DNA of 64,000 nt, taken from contig NZ_LZEU01000001.1 of NCBI RefSeq assembly GCF_014490745.1, forward strand, positions 4,739,501-4,803,500, written 5' to 3'. Of this stretch, positions 15,788 to 25,392 are shown piece after piece. Within the stretch, counting starts at the first letter, position 1, and every line of letters begins with the position of its first letter. The notes beneath the pieces were generated by a model. That model saw only the letters and a list, made by a program, of their open reading frames with translations. It did no database searches and had not been told where the DNA came from. This DNA comes from Pseudomonas alcaligenes (GTDB taxonomy: Bacteria > Pseudomonadota > Gammaproteobacteria > Pseudomonadales > Pseudomonadaceae). A program made the translations under genes and the position numbers.

Positions 15788-16148
15788 ACGTCACCTTGGG
15801 GCAGGTCGGCCTGCCGTTGCTGTGCAGGTGGGTCGGGAGATCGACGCGCTACCTGTTTGGCACGGTTTCCGTCTGTCGGCGGCGTAGCTGGGCCTCGCCT
15901 GGAGGCATGGGAATGGAAGGTAACGAACCTCCCGCGACGGCCGCATGAACAGACGAACCGCCCACACAGTCTGCCTGAGCCGTAAAATATGTCAAACATT
16001 TCAAGCCGATAGCGTTTGAGAATCAGACCGCGCCTGGAGCCAGAGCGGCCGAATGACGGCGCATTAGCGGCGTGAAGCCGGCAGGATCCCGGCGCGATGG
16101 TCCATTATTTTTTACGCCAACCGTATGAAATCCTGAAAGGCCAGTACC
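15788..16148. other. Intergenic region upstream of the spuA-like gene
   Basis: No gene is supported in these 361 bp. It holds the promoter side of the spuA-like gene and the 3' side of the LysR gene, both on the minus strand. A candidate regulator site at 15989-16003 is listed separately. Confidence 0.6.
15989..16003. promoter_or_regulatory. Candidate polyamine-regulator (PauR-type) site
   Basis: ATGTCAAACATTTCA contains TCAAACAT, also present at 32370-32377 upstream of pauC. PauR represses the pau genes in P. aeruginosa; linking it to this motif is my inference. Confidence 0.35.
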
Positions 16149-17075
16149 TCAGCCGGCAATGCGCTGCACCGCCGGCAGGCGCATCTGCGCCACCTCGCCG
16201 AGCAGGAACTCGCGCAGGCGGCGCAGGCGCTCCTCGCCGCGGCGACCCTTCGGCCACACCAGGTAGTAGCTGTCGCCGCTGGCCACCGCCGAGGGCCAGG
16301 GCAGGCCCAGGCGACCCTGCTCGGCATCCTCGGCGATCATCACCAGGTCACCGATCGATACCCCGTAGCCGCGTGCGGCGGCGACTATGCCCAGCTCCAG
16401 GGTGTCGAACACCTGCCCGCCCTTGAGTGGCACCTGCTCGCCCAGCTGCATGGCTTGCAGCCAGCGCCGCCAGTCGCGGCGATCCGGGGTCGGATGGAGC
16501 AACTCGCTGGCCTGCAGACGCGGCAGATCCCAGGGCCCGGCGGCGGCCGCCTCCGGCGCACAGACCGGAATCAGCCATTCGGCGAACAGCTCGACGCTTT
16601 CCCACTCCTCGGGAAAGGCGCTGCCATTGCTCAGCAGTACCGCGCAGTCGAACGGCTCGTGATGGAAATCGACCTTGTCCACGTCCATCCAGGCGCTGGT
16701 CAGCTGCACTTCGATGTCGGCATTGCGCTGGCGAAAGCGCGACAGCCGCGCCAGCAGCCAGCGCATGGTCAAGGTCGAGGGCGCCTTCAGGCGCAGGGTG
16801 GCGTCGTCGGCACTCAGCGCCGTGCAGGCCCGCTCCAGCGCATCGAAACCGTCGCGCACGCCGGGCAAGAGCAGCCGTGCGCTCTCGCTCAGGCGCAGGT
16901 TGCGCCCGCTGCGCTCGAACAGGCGGCAGGCGAAATGCTCTTCCAGGGTGCGGATATGCCGGCTCACCGCACTCTGGGTGATGGCCAGCTCCTCGGCGGC
17001 GCGGGTGAAAGAGGCATGCCGGGCGGCAGCCTCGAAGGCGCGCAGGGCATAGAGCGGTGGCAGACGGCGGCTCAC
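16149..17075 (-). CDS. LysR-family transcriptional regulator (GcvA-like)
   Basis: The 308-residue product has an N-terminal winged helix-turn-helix (LPPLYALRAFEAAARHASFTRAAEELAITQSAVSRHI read in order, residues 5-41) and a LysR substrate domain starting around residue 92. The opening LPPLxALRAFEAAARH is typical of the GcvA/AmpR-like branch. It is divergent from the MATE gene with 138 bp between the start codons, and LysR proteins commonly control their divergent neighbour. The order LysR, MATE, GGDEF/EAL, rep is the PAO1 order. Effector unknown. Confidence 0.88.
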   Translation of the reverse strand: MSRRLPPLYALRAFEAAARHASFTRAAEELAITQSAVSRHIRTLEEHFACRLFERSGRNLRLSESARLLLPGVRDGFDALERACTALSADDATLRLKAPSTLTMRWLLARLSRFRQRNADIEVQLTSAWMDVDKVDFHHEPFDCAVLLSNGSAFPEEWESVELFAEWLIPVCAPEAAAAGPWDLPRLQASELLHPTPDRRDWRRWLQAMQLGEQVPLKGGQVFDTLELGIVAAARGYGVSIGDLVMIAEDAEQGRLGLPWPSAVASGDSYYLVWPKGRRGEERLRRLREFLLGEVAQMRLPAVQRIAG

Positions 17076-17213
17076 CGGGCGGCCATTTCATGAGTTTTAA
17101 TCATGCCAAGCATCGCTTTTTTCCTTTTGTGCCATCCCGGCCGAATCAACAGAATAAGCTGATTCTCCGCTCGCCCGACTCGGGCCGGCAAGCCTGATGA
17201 TTGAGCCTGACTC

Positions 17214-18599
17214 ATGCCTTACGCGATCCGCAACGAACTCCTCGCCATCTTCCGCCTGGCCGGCCCGCTGATCGCCGCCCAGCTGGCCCACGTGCTGATG
17301 GTGTTCACCGACACCCTGATGATGGGCAAGCTCGGCCCCGCCGAACTGGCCGCCGGCGGCCTCGGCGCGGCCAGCTATTCGTTCGTCTCGATCTTCTGCG
17401 TCGGCGTGCTGGCCGCAGTCGGCAACCTGGTCGCCATTCGCCACGGCGCCGGCGACACGGCCGGGGTCACCCGCCTGGCGCAGAACGGTCTGTGGCTGGC
17501 CGGCGGCCTGGCCCTGGCCAGCGGCCTGCTGCTGTGGAACCTTGGCCCGCTGCTGGCCCATTTTGGTCAAGAGCCACACAACATCGCGGGCGCCCAGCAG
17601 TTCCTCTCCACCCTGGTGTTCGCCCTGCCCGGCTACCTGGGTTTCATGGCCCTGCGCGGTTTCCCGGCGGCCATCGGCCGGCCGGGGCCGGTGATGGCCA
17701 TCAGCATCGGCGGCGCCATCGCCAACTTCGCCCTCAACTGGGCACTGATCCACGGCTGGTTCGGCCTGCCGCCGCTGGGTCTGGCCGGCATCGGCCTGGT
17801 CACCGCAGTGGTGGCCAATGCCATGACCCTGCTGCTGTTCCTCTACCTGCTGCGCCATCCGGCCTATGCCGCCTACCCGCTGCGCCAGGGCCTGCTGCAA
17901 CCGCGCCTGGCCGAGCTCAAGGAACTGCTGCGCCTGGGCCTGCCGATTGGCGGCACCTATGCGGTGGAGTCCGGCCTGTTCGCCTTCGCCACCCTGTGCA
18001 TGGGCGCCATCGGCAGCCATGCGCTGGCCGCGCACCAGATCGCGATCATGTCGGTATACGTGGCCTTCATGGTGCCGGTGGGCATCTCCTACGCCACCAC
18101 CTTCCGCATCGGTCAGCACTATGGCGCCGGGCGCATGCGCGAGGCGCGCCGCGCCGGGCGCCTGGGCATCGGCGTGGGCGGCGTGTGCATGCTCGGCTTC
18201 GCCCTGCTGTTCTGGCTGGCGCCGCAGTGGGTGGTGGGGATGTTCCTCGATGCGCACGACCCGGCCTTCGCCGAGATCGCCAGCCTGGCCGTCGGCCTGC
18301 TGGCGGTAGCCGCCTGGTTCGAGCTGTTCGACGGTATCCAGACCATCGCCATGGGCGCCATCCGCGGCCTCAAGGATGGCAAGACCACCTTCCTGGTCGG
18401 CCTGGCCTGCTACTGGGCGATCGGCGCACCGTTGGCCTGGCTGCTGGCCTTTGCCCTCGGCTGGGGTGCCGAAGGCGTGTGGTGGGGGCTGGCTGGCGGC
18501 CTGGCCTGCGCGGCCATCGGCCTGACCCTGGCCTTCGAATGGAAGACCGCGCAGCTGCTGCGGCCTGCTGTGGCCGCGGGCGAGACCTGCCTGTCGTAG
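17214..18599 (+). CDS. MATE-family multidrug efflux transporter (NorM/PmpM type)
   Basis: The product is 461 residues with about twelve membrane segments in two homologous halves. It starts RNELLAIFRLAGPLIAAQLAHVL, a MATE N-terminal pattern, and has the internal repeat start LKELLRLGLPIGGTYAVE near residue 240. MATE proteins export cationic drugs in exchange for sodium or protons at the inner membrane. The gene stands alone, divergent from the LysR gene and convergent with the GGDEF/EAL gene, whose stop is 19 bp away. Confidence 0.9.
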   Translation: MPYAIRNELLAIFRLAGPLIAAQLAHVLMVFTDTLMMGKLGPAELAAGGLGAASYSFVSIFCVGVLAAVGNLVAIRHGAGDTAGVTRLAQNGLWLAGGLALASGLLLWNLGPLLAHFGQEPHNIAGAQQFLSTLVFALPGYLGFMALRGFPAAIGRPGPVMAISIGGAIANFALNWALIHGWFGLPPLGLAGIGLVTAVVANAMTLLLFLYLLRHPAYAAYPLRQGLLQPRLAELKELLRLGLPIGGTYAVESGLFAFATLCMGAIGSHALAAHQIAIMSVYVAFMVPVGISYATTFRIGQHYGAGRMREARRAGRLGIGVGGVCMLGFALLFWLAPQWVVGMFLDAHDPAFAEIASLAVGLLAVAAWFELFDGIQTIAMGAIRGLKDGKTTFLVGLACYWAIGAPLAWLLAFALGWGAEGVWWGLAGGLACAAIGLTLAFEWKTAQLLRPAVAAGETCLS

Positions 18600-18618
18600 G
18601 ATCGGGCGGGCGAGCGGC

Positions 18619-20292
18619 CTAGGAGGGCAGTGCGGCCAGCAATGGCTGGCGCATGCCGAACACCAGGAAGCGCGCCAGATCGGCCAGCGGCAGGGCCTTG
18701 CTGATCATGTAGCCCTGCACCTGGTCACAGCCGAACTGGCGCAGCAGGGCCAGCTGCTCGGCGTTCTCCACGCCCTCAGCGACCACCTCCAGATGGAGGT
18801 TGTGCGCCAGGTTGATCATCGCCCGCACCAGCTGGCGGTTTTCCGAACGCTCGCCCATGCCGCCGACGAAGCTCTTGTCGATCTTCAGCAGGGTGATCGG
18901 CAGGTTGTTGAGGTGCACGAAGGAGGAGAAACCGGTACCGAAGTCGTCCAGCGAGAAACGCACGCCGAGGCGGCCGAGGGCCTGCATGGTCTGCTGCACC
19001 TGGTCGCTGCGGCGCATCACGGCGGTTTCGGTCAGCTCGAACTCGAGCCACTGTGCATCCACCCCGCGCTCCTCGATCAGGCGCTCCAGGGTGCTCAGCA
19101 GCTGGCTGTCCTGGAACTGGCGGAACGACAGGTTGACCGCCATGTGCAGCGCCGGCAGGCCGCGCCCGCGCAGCCACTGCATGTCGCGCAGGGCGCGAGA
19201 AATCACCCAGTAGCCAAGCGGCACGATCAGCCCGCTCTCTTCGGCCAGCGGCACGAATTCGTCCGGGCCGAGCAGCCCGCGTTCGCTGTGGCGCCAGCGC
19301 ACCAGCGCCTCGATGCCGACGATGCGCCCGCTCTGCAGGCACAGCCGCGGCTGGTAGTGCAGCTCCAGCTCGTCGCGGCGCAGGGCGCGGCGCAGCTCGC
19401 TTTCCAGGTCGGCCAGGCTACGTGCGCTGCGGTTGATGCGCTCGTCGTAGATACGGTAGGTGCAGCCCTGGGCCGCCTTGGCCTGCTGCATGGCGATGTG
19501 CGCGTGCCACATCAGCGGGTCGGCGCCGGCATCGGCGCGGGCATGGGCGATGCCCAGGCTGCTGCCGAGCAGCAGGCTCTCGCCATCGATCCAGTAGGGC
19601 TCGGCCAGGGCCTCGCTGATGCGCTCGGCAACCTGCTCGGCGCGCAGCGGGTCGCGGCGGGTATCCAGCAGCAGGGCGAACTCGTCGCTGCCCAGGCGGG
19701 CCAGGCGGTCGCCGGCCTCCAGCTGCCCCTTGAGTCGCGCCACCACCTGCAGGATCAGGCGGTCGCCGGCCTGGTGGCCGAGGGCGTCGTTGACGTGCTT
19801 GAAGTTGTCCAGGTCGAGGTGGCCGAGGGACAGGCCACGCCCGCGGTATTCCGCCAGGTGGGCGGCGAGCAGGGTATGGAAGCCCTGGCGGTTGGCGATG
19901 CCGGTCAGCGGATCCTGCTCGGCCAGGCGCTGCAGGGTGTTCTGCAGCTGGCTGCGTTCGGCGGCGTAACGCAGGCAGCGGCGCAGCTGGTCGGTACTCA
20001 GGTGGTCGCGCACCAGCCAGTCGTAGACATCGGCGGGCGCCTGCTGCGGTTCCTCGTCGAGCAGCAGTACCACCGGCAGCGGGCACAGCCCGGGGGCCGG
20101 CTGGCAGGCCGGAGTGGTCAGCAGCAGGCCTTCGTAGGGGTTGTCGAACAGGCTGCAGGCCGCTTCCCAGGTCGGGGCGGTAATCAGCGGATAGCCGTTG
20201 CCCAGCGCCGCCAGCCGCGTACGCAGCAAGGCGGCCCATTCCGGCTGCTCAGCCAGCAGGACCAGGCGCAAAGGTTCGACTAGCGCGGACAA
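18619..20292 (-). CDS. GGDEF-EAL protein, probable c-di-GMP phosphodiesterase
   Basis: The product is 557 residues. Residues 1-125 look like a degenerate receiver domain (LRLVLLAEQPEWAALLRTRL, no clear phospho-acceptor). A GGDEF domain follows whose active loop reads RLGSDEFALLL, so the diguanylate cyclase motif is altered to GSDEF. The EAL domain has IVGIEALVRWRH, the DDFGTGFSSF loop and KIDKSFV, the residues needed for c-di-GMP hydrolysis. It corresponds by position to PAO1 PA5295 (ProE). A net phosphodiesterase, with the GGDEF part perhaps binding GTP, is the likely reading. Confidence 0.85.
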   Translation of the reverse strand: MSALVEPLRLVLLAEQPEWAALLRTRLAALGNGYPLITAPTWEAACSLFDNPYEGLLLTTPACQPAPGLCPLPVVLLLDEEPQQAPADVYDWLVRDHLSTDQLRRCLRYAAERSQLQNTLQRLAEQDPLTGIANRQGFHTLLAAHLAEYRGRGLSLGHLDLDNFKHVNDALGHQAGDRLILQVVARLKGQLEAGDRLARLGSDEFALLLDTRRDPLRAEQVAERISEALAEPYWIDGESLLLGSSLGIAHARADAGADPLMWHAHIAMQQAKAAQGCTYRIYDERINRSARSLADLESELRRALRRDELELHYQPRLCLQSGRIVGIEALVRWRHSERGLLGPDEFVPLAEESGLIVPLGYWVISRALRDMQWLRGRGLPALHMAVNLSFRQFQDSQLLSTLERLIEERGVDAQWLEFELTETAVMRRSDQVQQTMQALGRLGVRFSLDDFGTGFSSFVHLNNLPITLLKIDKSFVGGMGERSENRQLVRAMINLAHNLHLEVVAEGVENAEQLALLRQFGCDQVQGYMISKALPLADLARFLVFGMRQPLLAALPS

Positions 20293-20589
20293 ACGACCTC
20301 CCCGGGGTCATCAAGACAGACTTACCTCGTCTGCATGCGCCGTACTCGGCGTCTCTGTCTGCTCGTCCTTGTGCAGCTTTCTGCGCATCCTGCGGGAAAG
20401 GCATAGCAGCGGCAACCGCGGACGGGCGGAACAATCGTACATGATCTTTAAAAATAGTGACTTATCACACATTCCTGAAGCTTTTTATCCAGAGAGACAC
20501 CCCGACGGAGTGAACCTTCGCCGACGGCCCGTGGTCAGTCTGGCCCTGTTAGAATGCCCGCCTCGTTTTTTCCGACTTCGATTCCCGTC

Positions 20590-22599
20590 ATGTCCCGACT
20601 CAATCCCCGGCAGCAAGAGGCCGTGAACTACGTCGGCGGCCCGCTGCTGGTGCTCGCCGGTGCCGGCTCCGGCAAGACCAGCGTGATCACCCGCAAGATC
20701 GCCCACCTGGTGCAGAACTGCGGCATCCAGGCCCGCCACATCGTCGCCATGACCTTCACCAACAAGGCCGCGCGCGAGATGAAGGAGCGCGTCGGCACCC
20801 TGCTCAAGGGCTCCGAGGCGCGCGGCCTGACCGTGTCGACCTTCCACAACCTGGGCATGAACATCATCCGCAAGGAATACGCGGCGCTGGGCTACAAGCC
20901 GGGCTTCTCGATCTTCGACGACGGCGACATCAAGGCCCTGCTGACCGACATCATGCAGAAGGAATACGCCGGCGATGACGGCGCCGACGAGGTCAAGAAC
21001 TACATCGACAGCTGGAAGAACGACCTGATCCTGCCCGAGGAGGCGCTGGCCAATGCGCGCAACCCCAAGGAGCAGACCGCCGCCATCGTCTACCTGCACT
21101 ACCAGCGCACGCTCAAGGCGTACAACGCGGTGGACTTCAACGACCTGATCCTGCTGCCGGTGAAGCTGTTCCAGGAGCACAAGGACATCCTCGAGAAGTG
21201 GCAGAACCGCATCCGCTACCTGCTGGTGGACGAGTACCAGGACACCAACTCCAGCCAGTACCTGCTGGTGAAGCTGCTGGTGGGCATGCGCAACCAGATC
21301 ACCGTGGTCGGTGACGACGACCAGTCGATCTACGCCTGGCGCGGCGCGCGCCCGGAAAACCTGATGCTGCTCAAAGAGGACTACCCGTCGCTGAAGGTCG
21401 TGATGCTGGAGCAGAACTACCGCTCCACCAGCCGCATCCTCAAGTGCGCCAACACCCTCATCGCCAACAACCCGCACGCCTTCGAGAAGCAGCTGTGGAG
21501 CGAGATGGGCATGGGCGACGAGATCCGCGTGATCCGCACCCGCAACGAAGACGCCGAGTGCGAGCGGGTGGCCCTGGAGATCCTCACCGAACACCTGCGC
21601 ACCCAGCGCCCGTACAGCGACTTCGCCATCCTCTACCGCGGCAACTACCAGGCCAAGCTGATGGAGCTGAAGCTGCAGCACCACCAGATTCCCTATCGCC
21701 TGTCCGGCGGCACCAGCTTCTTCGCCCGCCAGGAGGTGAAGGATCTGATGAGTTACTTCCGCCTGCTGGTCAATCCAGATGACGACAACGCCTTTCTGCG
21801 GGTGATCAACGTACCGCGCCGCGAGATCGGCTCGACCACCCTGGAGAAGCTCGGCAACTACGCCACCGAGCGCAAGATCAGCATGTACGCCGCCAGCGAC
21901 GAGATCGGCCTGGGTGAGCACCTCGACAGCCGCTACACCGAGCGCCTCTCGCGCTTCAAGCGCTACATGGACAAGATCCGCGAGCTGTGTGCCGGCACCG
22001 ACCCGATCGGCGCCATCCGCAGCATGGTGGTGGATATCGACTACGAAAACTGGCTACGGCAGAACGCCTCCAGCGACAAGGTCGCCGAGGCACGCATGGG
22101 CAACGTCTGGTTCCTCGTCGAGGCGCTGAAGAACACCCTGGACAAGGACGAAGACGGCGACATGACCGTCGAGGACGCCATCGGCAAGCTGGTGCTGCGC
22201 GACATGCTGGAACGCCAGCAGGAAGAGGAAGAAGGCGCCGAGGGCGTGCAGATGATGACCATGCACGCCTCCAAGGGCCTGGAATTCCCCTCGGTGTACA
22301 TCATCGGCTTCGAGGAGGAGATCCTCCCGCACCGCTCCAGCATCGAGGCCGACACCATCGAGGAAGAGCGCCGCCTGGCCTACGTCGGCATCACCCGCGC
22401 CAAGCGCAACCTGGCGCTGACCTTCGCCGCCAAGCGCAAGCAGTACGGCGAGATCATCGACTGCACGCCAAGCCGCTTCCTCGACGAACTGCCGCCGGAA
22501 GACCTGGTCTGGGAAGGCCAGGAAGACGCGCCGGTGGAGGTCAAGGCCGCCCGCGGCAACGATGCCCTGGCCAGCATGCGCGCACTGCTGAAGAAGTAG
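20590..22599 (+). CDS. rep: ATP-dependent DNA helicase Rep
   Basis: Rep is a superfamily 1A 3'-5' helicase that clears proteins ahead of the replication fork. The start at 20590 (MSRLNPRQQEAVNYVG) gives 669 residues, the usual size; an upstream frame extension to 20554 is rejected. Walker A is AGAGSGKTSV at residues 24-33, Walker B is LVDEYQDTN, then QSIYAWRGA, QNYRST, and late motifs MTMHASKGLEF and VGITRAK. The 297 bp upstream separates it from the divergent GGDEF/EAL gene and should hold both promoters. Confidence 0.97.
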   Translation: MSRLNPRQQEAVNYVGGPLLVLAGAGSGKTSVITRKIAHLVQNCGIQARHIVAMTFTNKAAREMKERVGTLLKGSEARGLTVSTFHNLGMNIIRKEYAALGYKPGFSIFDDGDIKALLTDIMQKEYAGDDGADEVKNYIDSWKNDLILPEEALANARNPKEQTAAIVYLHYQRTLKAYNAVDFNDLILLPVKLFQEHKDILEKWQNRIRYLLVDEYQDTNSSQYLLVKLLVGMRNQITVVGDDDQSIYAWRGARPENLMLLKEDYPSLKVVMLEQNYRSTSRILKCANTLIANNPHAFEKQLWSEMGMGDEIRVIRTRNEDAECERVALEILTEHLRTQRPYSDFAILYRGNYQAKLMELKLQHHQIPYRLSGGTSFFARQEVKDLMSYFRLLVNPDDDNAFLRVINVPRREIGSTTLEKLGNYATERKISMYAASDEIGLGEHLDSRYTERLSRFKRYMDKIRELCAGTDPIGAIRSMVVDIDYENWLRQNASSDKVAEARMGNVWFLVEALKNTLDKDEDGDMTVEDAIGKLVLRDMLERQQEEEEGAEGVQMMTMHASKGLEFPSVYIIGFEEEILPHRSSIEADTIEEERRLAYVGITRAKRNLALTFAAKRKQYGEIIDCTPSRFLDELPPEDLVWEGQEDAPVEVKAARGNDALASMRALLKK

Positions 22600-22630
22600 C
22601 CGCGCGCCGCGCCGACAAATCGCGGGCAAG

Positions 22631-22657
22631 AAAAAACCGCCACAGGGGCGGTTTTTT
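22631..22657. terminator. Bidirectional terminator between rep and cycB
   Basis: AAAAAACCGCC-ACAG-GGGCGGTTTTTT has U-tracts on both strands and lies between convergent genes. Confidence 0.92.
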
Positions 22658-22674
22658 CGGCGACAGCCGGGCTG

Positions 22675-23097
22675 TTACAGGCCGGACATCTTCTTGATGG
22701 TGGCTTTCAGCTCATCATCCGAGCAGTCGGCGCAGGTGCCTTTCGGCGGCATCGCATTGATACCGGAAATGGCCTTGGCCAGCAGGCCGTCGAGGCCGCC
22801 CTGCTCGCTGGCGCGCTTCTTCCAGTCGGCGCTGTCGCCGATCTTCGGTGCGCCCAGCACACCCGCCATGTGGCAGGCGCCACAGTGACCGGCGATGATG
22901 TCGTCCGGCGTCTTCGCGCCGCCGCCGGCAGAAGCCGCTACGGCTTCGATGCCCTTGCACTCTTGGCCCTGGACACAGACTTCACCGACCGGCTTGATGC
23001 GCTCGGCGATCTCGTCGTTGGTCGCAGCCTGAGCGCTCACAGCCCACAGGGCCAATACGGCAGCGTTGGCTGCCAGCAGCTTCTTGATCAGGTTCAC
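22675..23097 (-). CDS. cycB: Cytochrome c5
   Basis: The 140-residue product has a signal peptide (MNLIKKLLAANAAVLALWAVSAQA) and one haem c site, GHCGACHMAG, with a methionine ligand probably at INAMPPKG. It ends in the c5-type CADCSDDELKATIKKM, with the cysteine pair of cytochromes c5. It acts as a periplasmic electron carrier to terminal oxidases. A ribosome site lies just upstream (AGGGTGTACC on the minus strand). Gene order rep, cycB, pauR matches PAO1 apart from the absence of poxB and xpt. Confidence 0.92.
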   Translation of the reverse strand: MNLIKKLLAANAAVLALWAVSAQAATNDEIAERIKPVGEVCVQGQECKGIEAVAASAGGGAKTPDDIIAGHCGACHMAGVLGAPKIGDSADWKKRASEQGGLDGLLAKAISGINAMPPKGTCADCSDDELKATIKKMSGL

Positions 23098-23251
23098 GGT
23101 ACACCCTCATTGTGGCTAGTCACGCCCGCGGCCACGGTTTCGCGAGCGGGCGCAGTATAACGGTAAGACCTGCCGGCCGGAACAACCCAACTTGTCGCAG
23201 GGGCATTGGACTTTGGATGCACACCCAAAGTCCTGCTCACGCCCCGCTCAA

Positions 23252-23800
23252 TCAGAAGTTGGCCGGTGTGGTGGCACTGACCAGACGCGCCGGCCGGTCG
23301 AACGGATTGCGGAAGCGGTGTGGCTTGGTGCTGTCGAAGTAGTAGCTGTCGCCCGGCTCGAGGATGAACACCTCGGCGCCCACGGTCAGCTCGAGACGCC
23401 CGTCGACCAGCATGCCGGCTTCTTCGCCGTCATGGTTGAGCATCTCGTCACCGGTATCGGAGCCCGGCGGATAGGTTTCGTCGAGGAAAGTAATGGCCCG
23501 GCTGGGATGTGCCTTGCCGATCAGCTTCATGGTCACGGCACCGCTGGAAAGGTCGGTCAGTTCGTCGGCCCGGTACACCACCTGGGTGTGGTTGTCCTGC
23601 TCCAGATCGAGGGAGAAGAACTCCACCAACGACATCGGGATACCACCGAGCACCTTCTTCAGCGAGCTGATCGAGGGGCTCACGCTGTTCTTCTCGATCA
23701 TCGAAATGGTGCTGTTGGTAACTCCCGCGCGCTTGGCGAGCTCACGCTGGGATAGGCCTTTGAGTTTGCGAATAGATTGCAGTCGAACACCGACGTCCAA
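23252..23800 (-). CDS. pauR: PauR-like cupin/XRE repressor of polyamine catabolism
   Basis: The product is 182 residues from a TTG at 23800, chosen because AAGGAGGA lies nine bases before it and homologous proteins begin MDVGxRL; longer in-frame starts have no support. Residues 1-55 are an XRE helix-turn-helix (LSQRELAKRAGVTNSTISMIE) and the C-terminal half is a cupin (GEEAGMLVDGRLELTVG). PauR (PuuR-like) represses the gamma-glutamyl putrescine and cadaverine genes. It lies between cycB and dadX as in PAO1, with its likely targets in this window being the spuA-like gene, the puuB-like oxidase and pauC. Confidence 0.88.
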   Translation of the reverse strand: MDVGVRLQSIRKLKGLSQRELAKRAGVTNSTISMIEKNSVSPSISSLKKVLGGIPMSLVEFFSLDLEQDNHTQVVYRADELTDLSSGAVTMKLIGKAHPSRAITFLDETYPPGSDTGDEMLNHDGEEAGMLVDGRLELTVGAEVFILEPGDSYYFDSTKPHRFRNPFDRPARLVSATTPANF

Positions 23801-23905
23801 TGCGGGGATCCTCCTTGGGAAACAGGCACGGTTAGATCGCCGTATCATGGCAACAGTGTTCAGTATTTACAACACTCGCTCCGCAAATCCTTTGCAGGGT
23901 GTTGC

Positions 23906-24979
23906 TCAGCCCCCGGAATAGAGCCTTGGCACCCGCTTGAGGTTGCAGAACAGCTGGTATGGAATGCTGCCCGAAACCTGGGCGACATCACTGGCGAGGA
24001 CGTTGCGCCCCCACAGTTCGACCCGGCTGCCGAGGCCGGCCTGGGGCAGTTCGGTGAGATCGACGGTGAGCATATCCATGGATACGCGGCCGATCAGGCG
24101 GGTCAGCTGGCCATCGACCATGACCGGCGTGCCGGTCGGTGCGTGGCGCGGATAGCCGTCGGCATAACCCATGGCAACCACGCCGACGCGGGTCGGCCGC
24201 TCGCTGACGAAGCGCGCGCCGTAGCCCACCGGCTCGCCGGCCGGCAGCTCACGCACGCTGATGATCTTCGATTCCAAGGTCATTACCGGCTTCAGCCGCG
24301 CAGCCTGTTCCTGCGCCTGCTCGAAGGGCGTGGCGCCGTACAGCATGATGCCCGGGCGCACCCAGTCGCTGGGGATTTCCGGCCAGCCGAGGATGGCCGG
24401 CGAGTTGCGCAGGCTGATCTCCGCCTGCAGGCCGTTGCGTGCCTCGTGGAACAGCGCCAGCTGCTCGGCGCTGCGCGGGCAGTCCGGCTCGTCGGCGCGG
24501 GCGAAGTGGCTCATCAGCACGATCTTCTCAACCTTGCCGCTGGCCAGCAGGCGGGCGTGGGCATCGCGGTACTCAGCCGGGTGCAGACCGACCCGGTGCA
24601 TACCCGAATCGAGTTTCAGCCACACCTGCAGCGGCCGCGCCAGACGAGCGCGCTCGATGGCTTCGACCTGCCAGGCGGCATGCACCACACACCACAGCTG
24701 GTGCTGGTCGATCAGGCTCAGCTCGGCTTCTTCAAAGAAGCCCTCGAGCAGCAGGATCGGCTTGCGGATGCCGGCGTAACGCAGCTCCAGCGCTTCTTCG
24801 ATACAGGCCACGGCGAAGCCGTCAGCCTCCGCCGCCAGCGCCTCGGCGCAGCGCGTGGCGCCGTGGCCATAGGCATCGGCCTTGACCACCGCCAGGGCTT
24901 TGGCGCCGCTGATCTCGCGGGCGAGGCGGTAGTTGTGGCGCAGGGCTTCGAGATCGATCAGGGCACGGGCGGGGCGCAT
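23906..24979 (-). CDS. dadX: Catabolic alanine racemase
   Basis: This PLP enzyme interconverts L- and D-alanine so that DadA can oxidise the D form. PLP lysine K33 is in [11 protein letters not shown], and the second catalytic base Y253 in VGYGARF. The start at 24979 ([11 protein letters not shown], 357 residues) is preferred to the ATG nine bases upstream. It is the third gene of dadA-ridA-dadX, but a strong terminator hairpin lies between ridA and dadX. Confidence 0.95.
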   Translation of the reverse strand: MRPARALIDLEALRHNYRLAREISGAKALAVVKADAYGHGATRCAEALAAEADGFAVACIEEALELRYAGIRKPILLLEGFFEEAELSLIDQHQLWCVVHAAWQVEAIERARLARPLQVWLKLDSGMHRVGLHPAEYRDAHARLLASGKVEKIVLMSHFARADEPDCPRSAEQLALFHEARNGLQAEISLRNSPAILGWPEIPSDWVRPGIMLYGATPFEQAQEQAARLKPVMTLESKIISVRELPAGEPVGYGARFVSERPTRVGVVAMGYADGYPRHAPTGTPVMVDGQLTRLIGRVSMDMLTVDLTELPQAGLGSRVELWGRNVLASDVAQVSGSIPYQLFCNLKRVPRLYSGG

Positions 24980-24998
24980 GGCAGGCACTTCTTATTGG

Positions 24999-25026
24999 TA
25001 AAAAAAGCCCGGCACGAGTGCCGGGC
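24999..25026 (-). terminator. Hairpin with U-tract between ridA and dadX
   Basis: On the minus strand GCCCGGCACTCGTGCCGGGC is followed by TTTTTTT. It lies inside the presumed dad operon, so it would reduce read-through into dadX or indicate a separate dadX promoter. Confidence 0.88.
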
Positions 25027-25038
25027 GAGTCAGGGATA

Positions 25039-25392
25039 TCAGTTCTGGGCAGCGACCACGGTCATTTCCACCAGCACCCGCGGGTCGTACAGCGTGGCCT
25101 CGACGCAGGCGCGGGCCGGAGCAGCACCTTCGGCGACCCAGGTGTCGTACACCTCGTTGAGGCCGGCGTAGTCGGCGGCGATGTCCTTGAGGTAGATGGT
25201 CACCGAGAGGATCTTCGACTTGTCGCTGCCGGCCTCGGCGAGGAAGCGGTCGATGTTGGCCAGGGTCTGGCGAGTCTGCTCACGGATGTCGCCGGCGTAG
25301 TCGTCAGCCAGCTGGCCCGCCAGGTAGACGGTGCCGTTATGGATGACGATTTCGCTGTAGCGCTTTTCAATGCGCAGGCGCTGGATGGGCAT
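25039..25392 (-). CDS. RidA-family enamine/imine deaminase of the dad operon
   Basis: The 117-residue protein has the RidA fold pattern: [45 protein letters not shown] and the substrate arginine in [11 protein letters not shown]. RidA proteins hydrolyse reactive imines and enamines formed by amino acid oxidases and PLP enzymes. Its start lies 26 bp inside the 3' end of dadA, so the two are co-translated, and it probably clears the imine products of DadA. The sequence is distinct from the second RidA at 49907. Confidence 0.9.
   Translation of the reverse strand: MPIQRLRIEKRYSEIVIHNGTVYLAGQLADDYAGDIREQTRQTLANIDRFLAEAGSDKSKILSVTIYLKDIAADYAGLNEVYDTWVAEGAAPARACVEATLYDPRVLVEMTVVAAQN

Noticed and set aside
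17097..18257. Long minus-strand open frame of 386 codons opposite the MATE gene
   Set aside because: It is a high-GC antisense shadow: low-complexity QGH-rich translation, no ribosome site and no family motif, while the opposite strand is a clear transporter. The same holds for long antisense frames at 27905-29206, 30759-32222, 33702-35168, 38983-40464 and 48653-50158.
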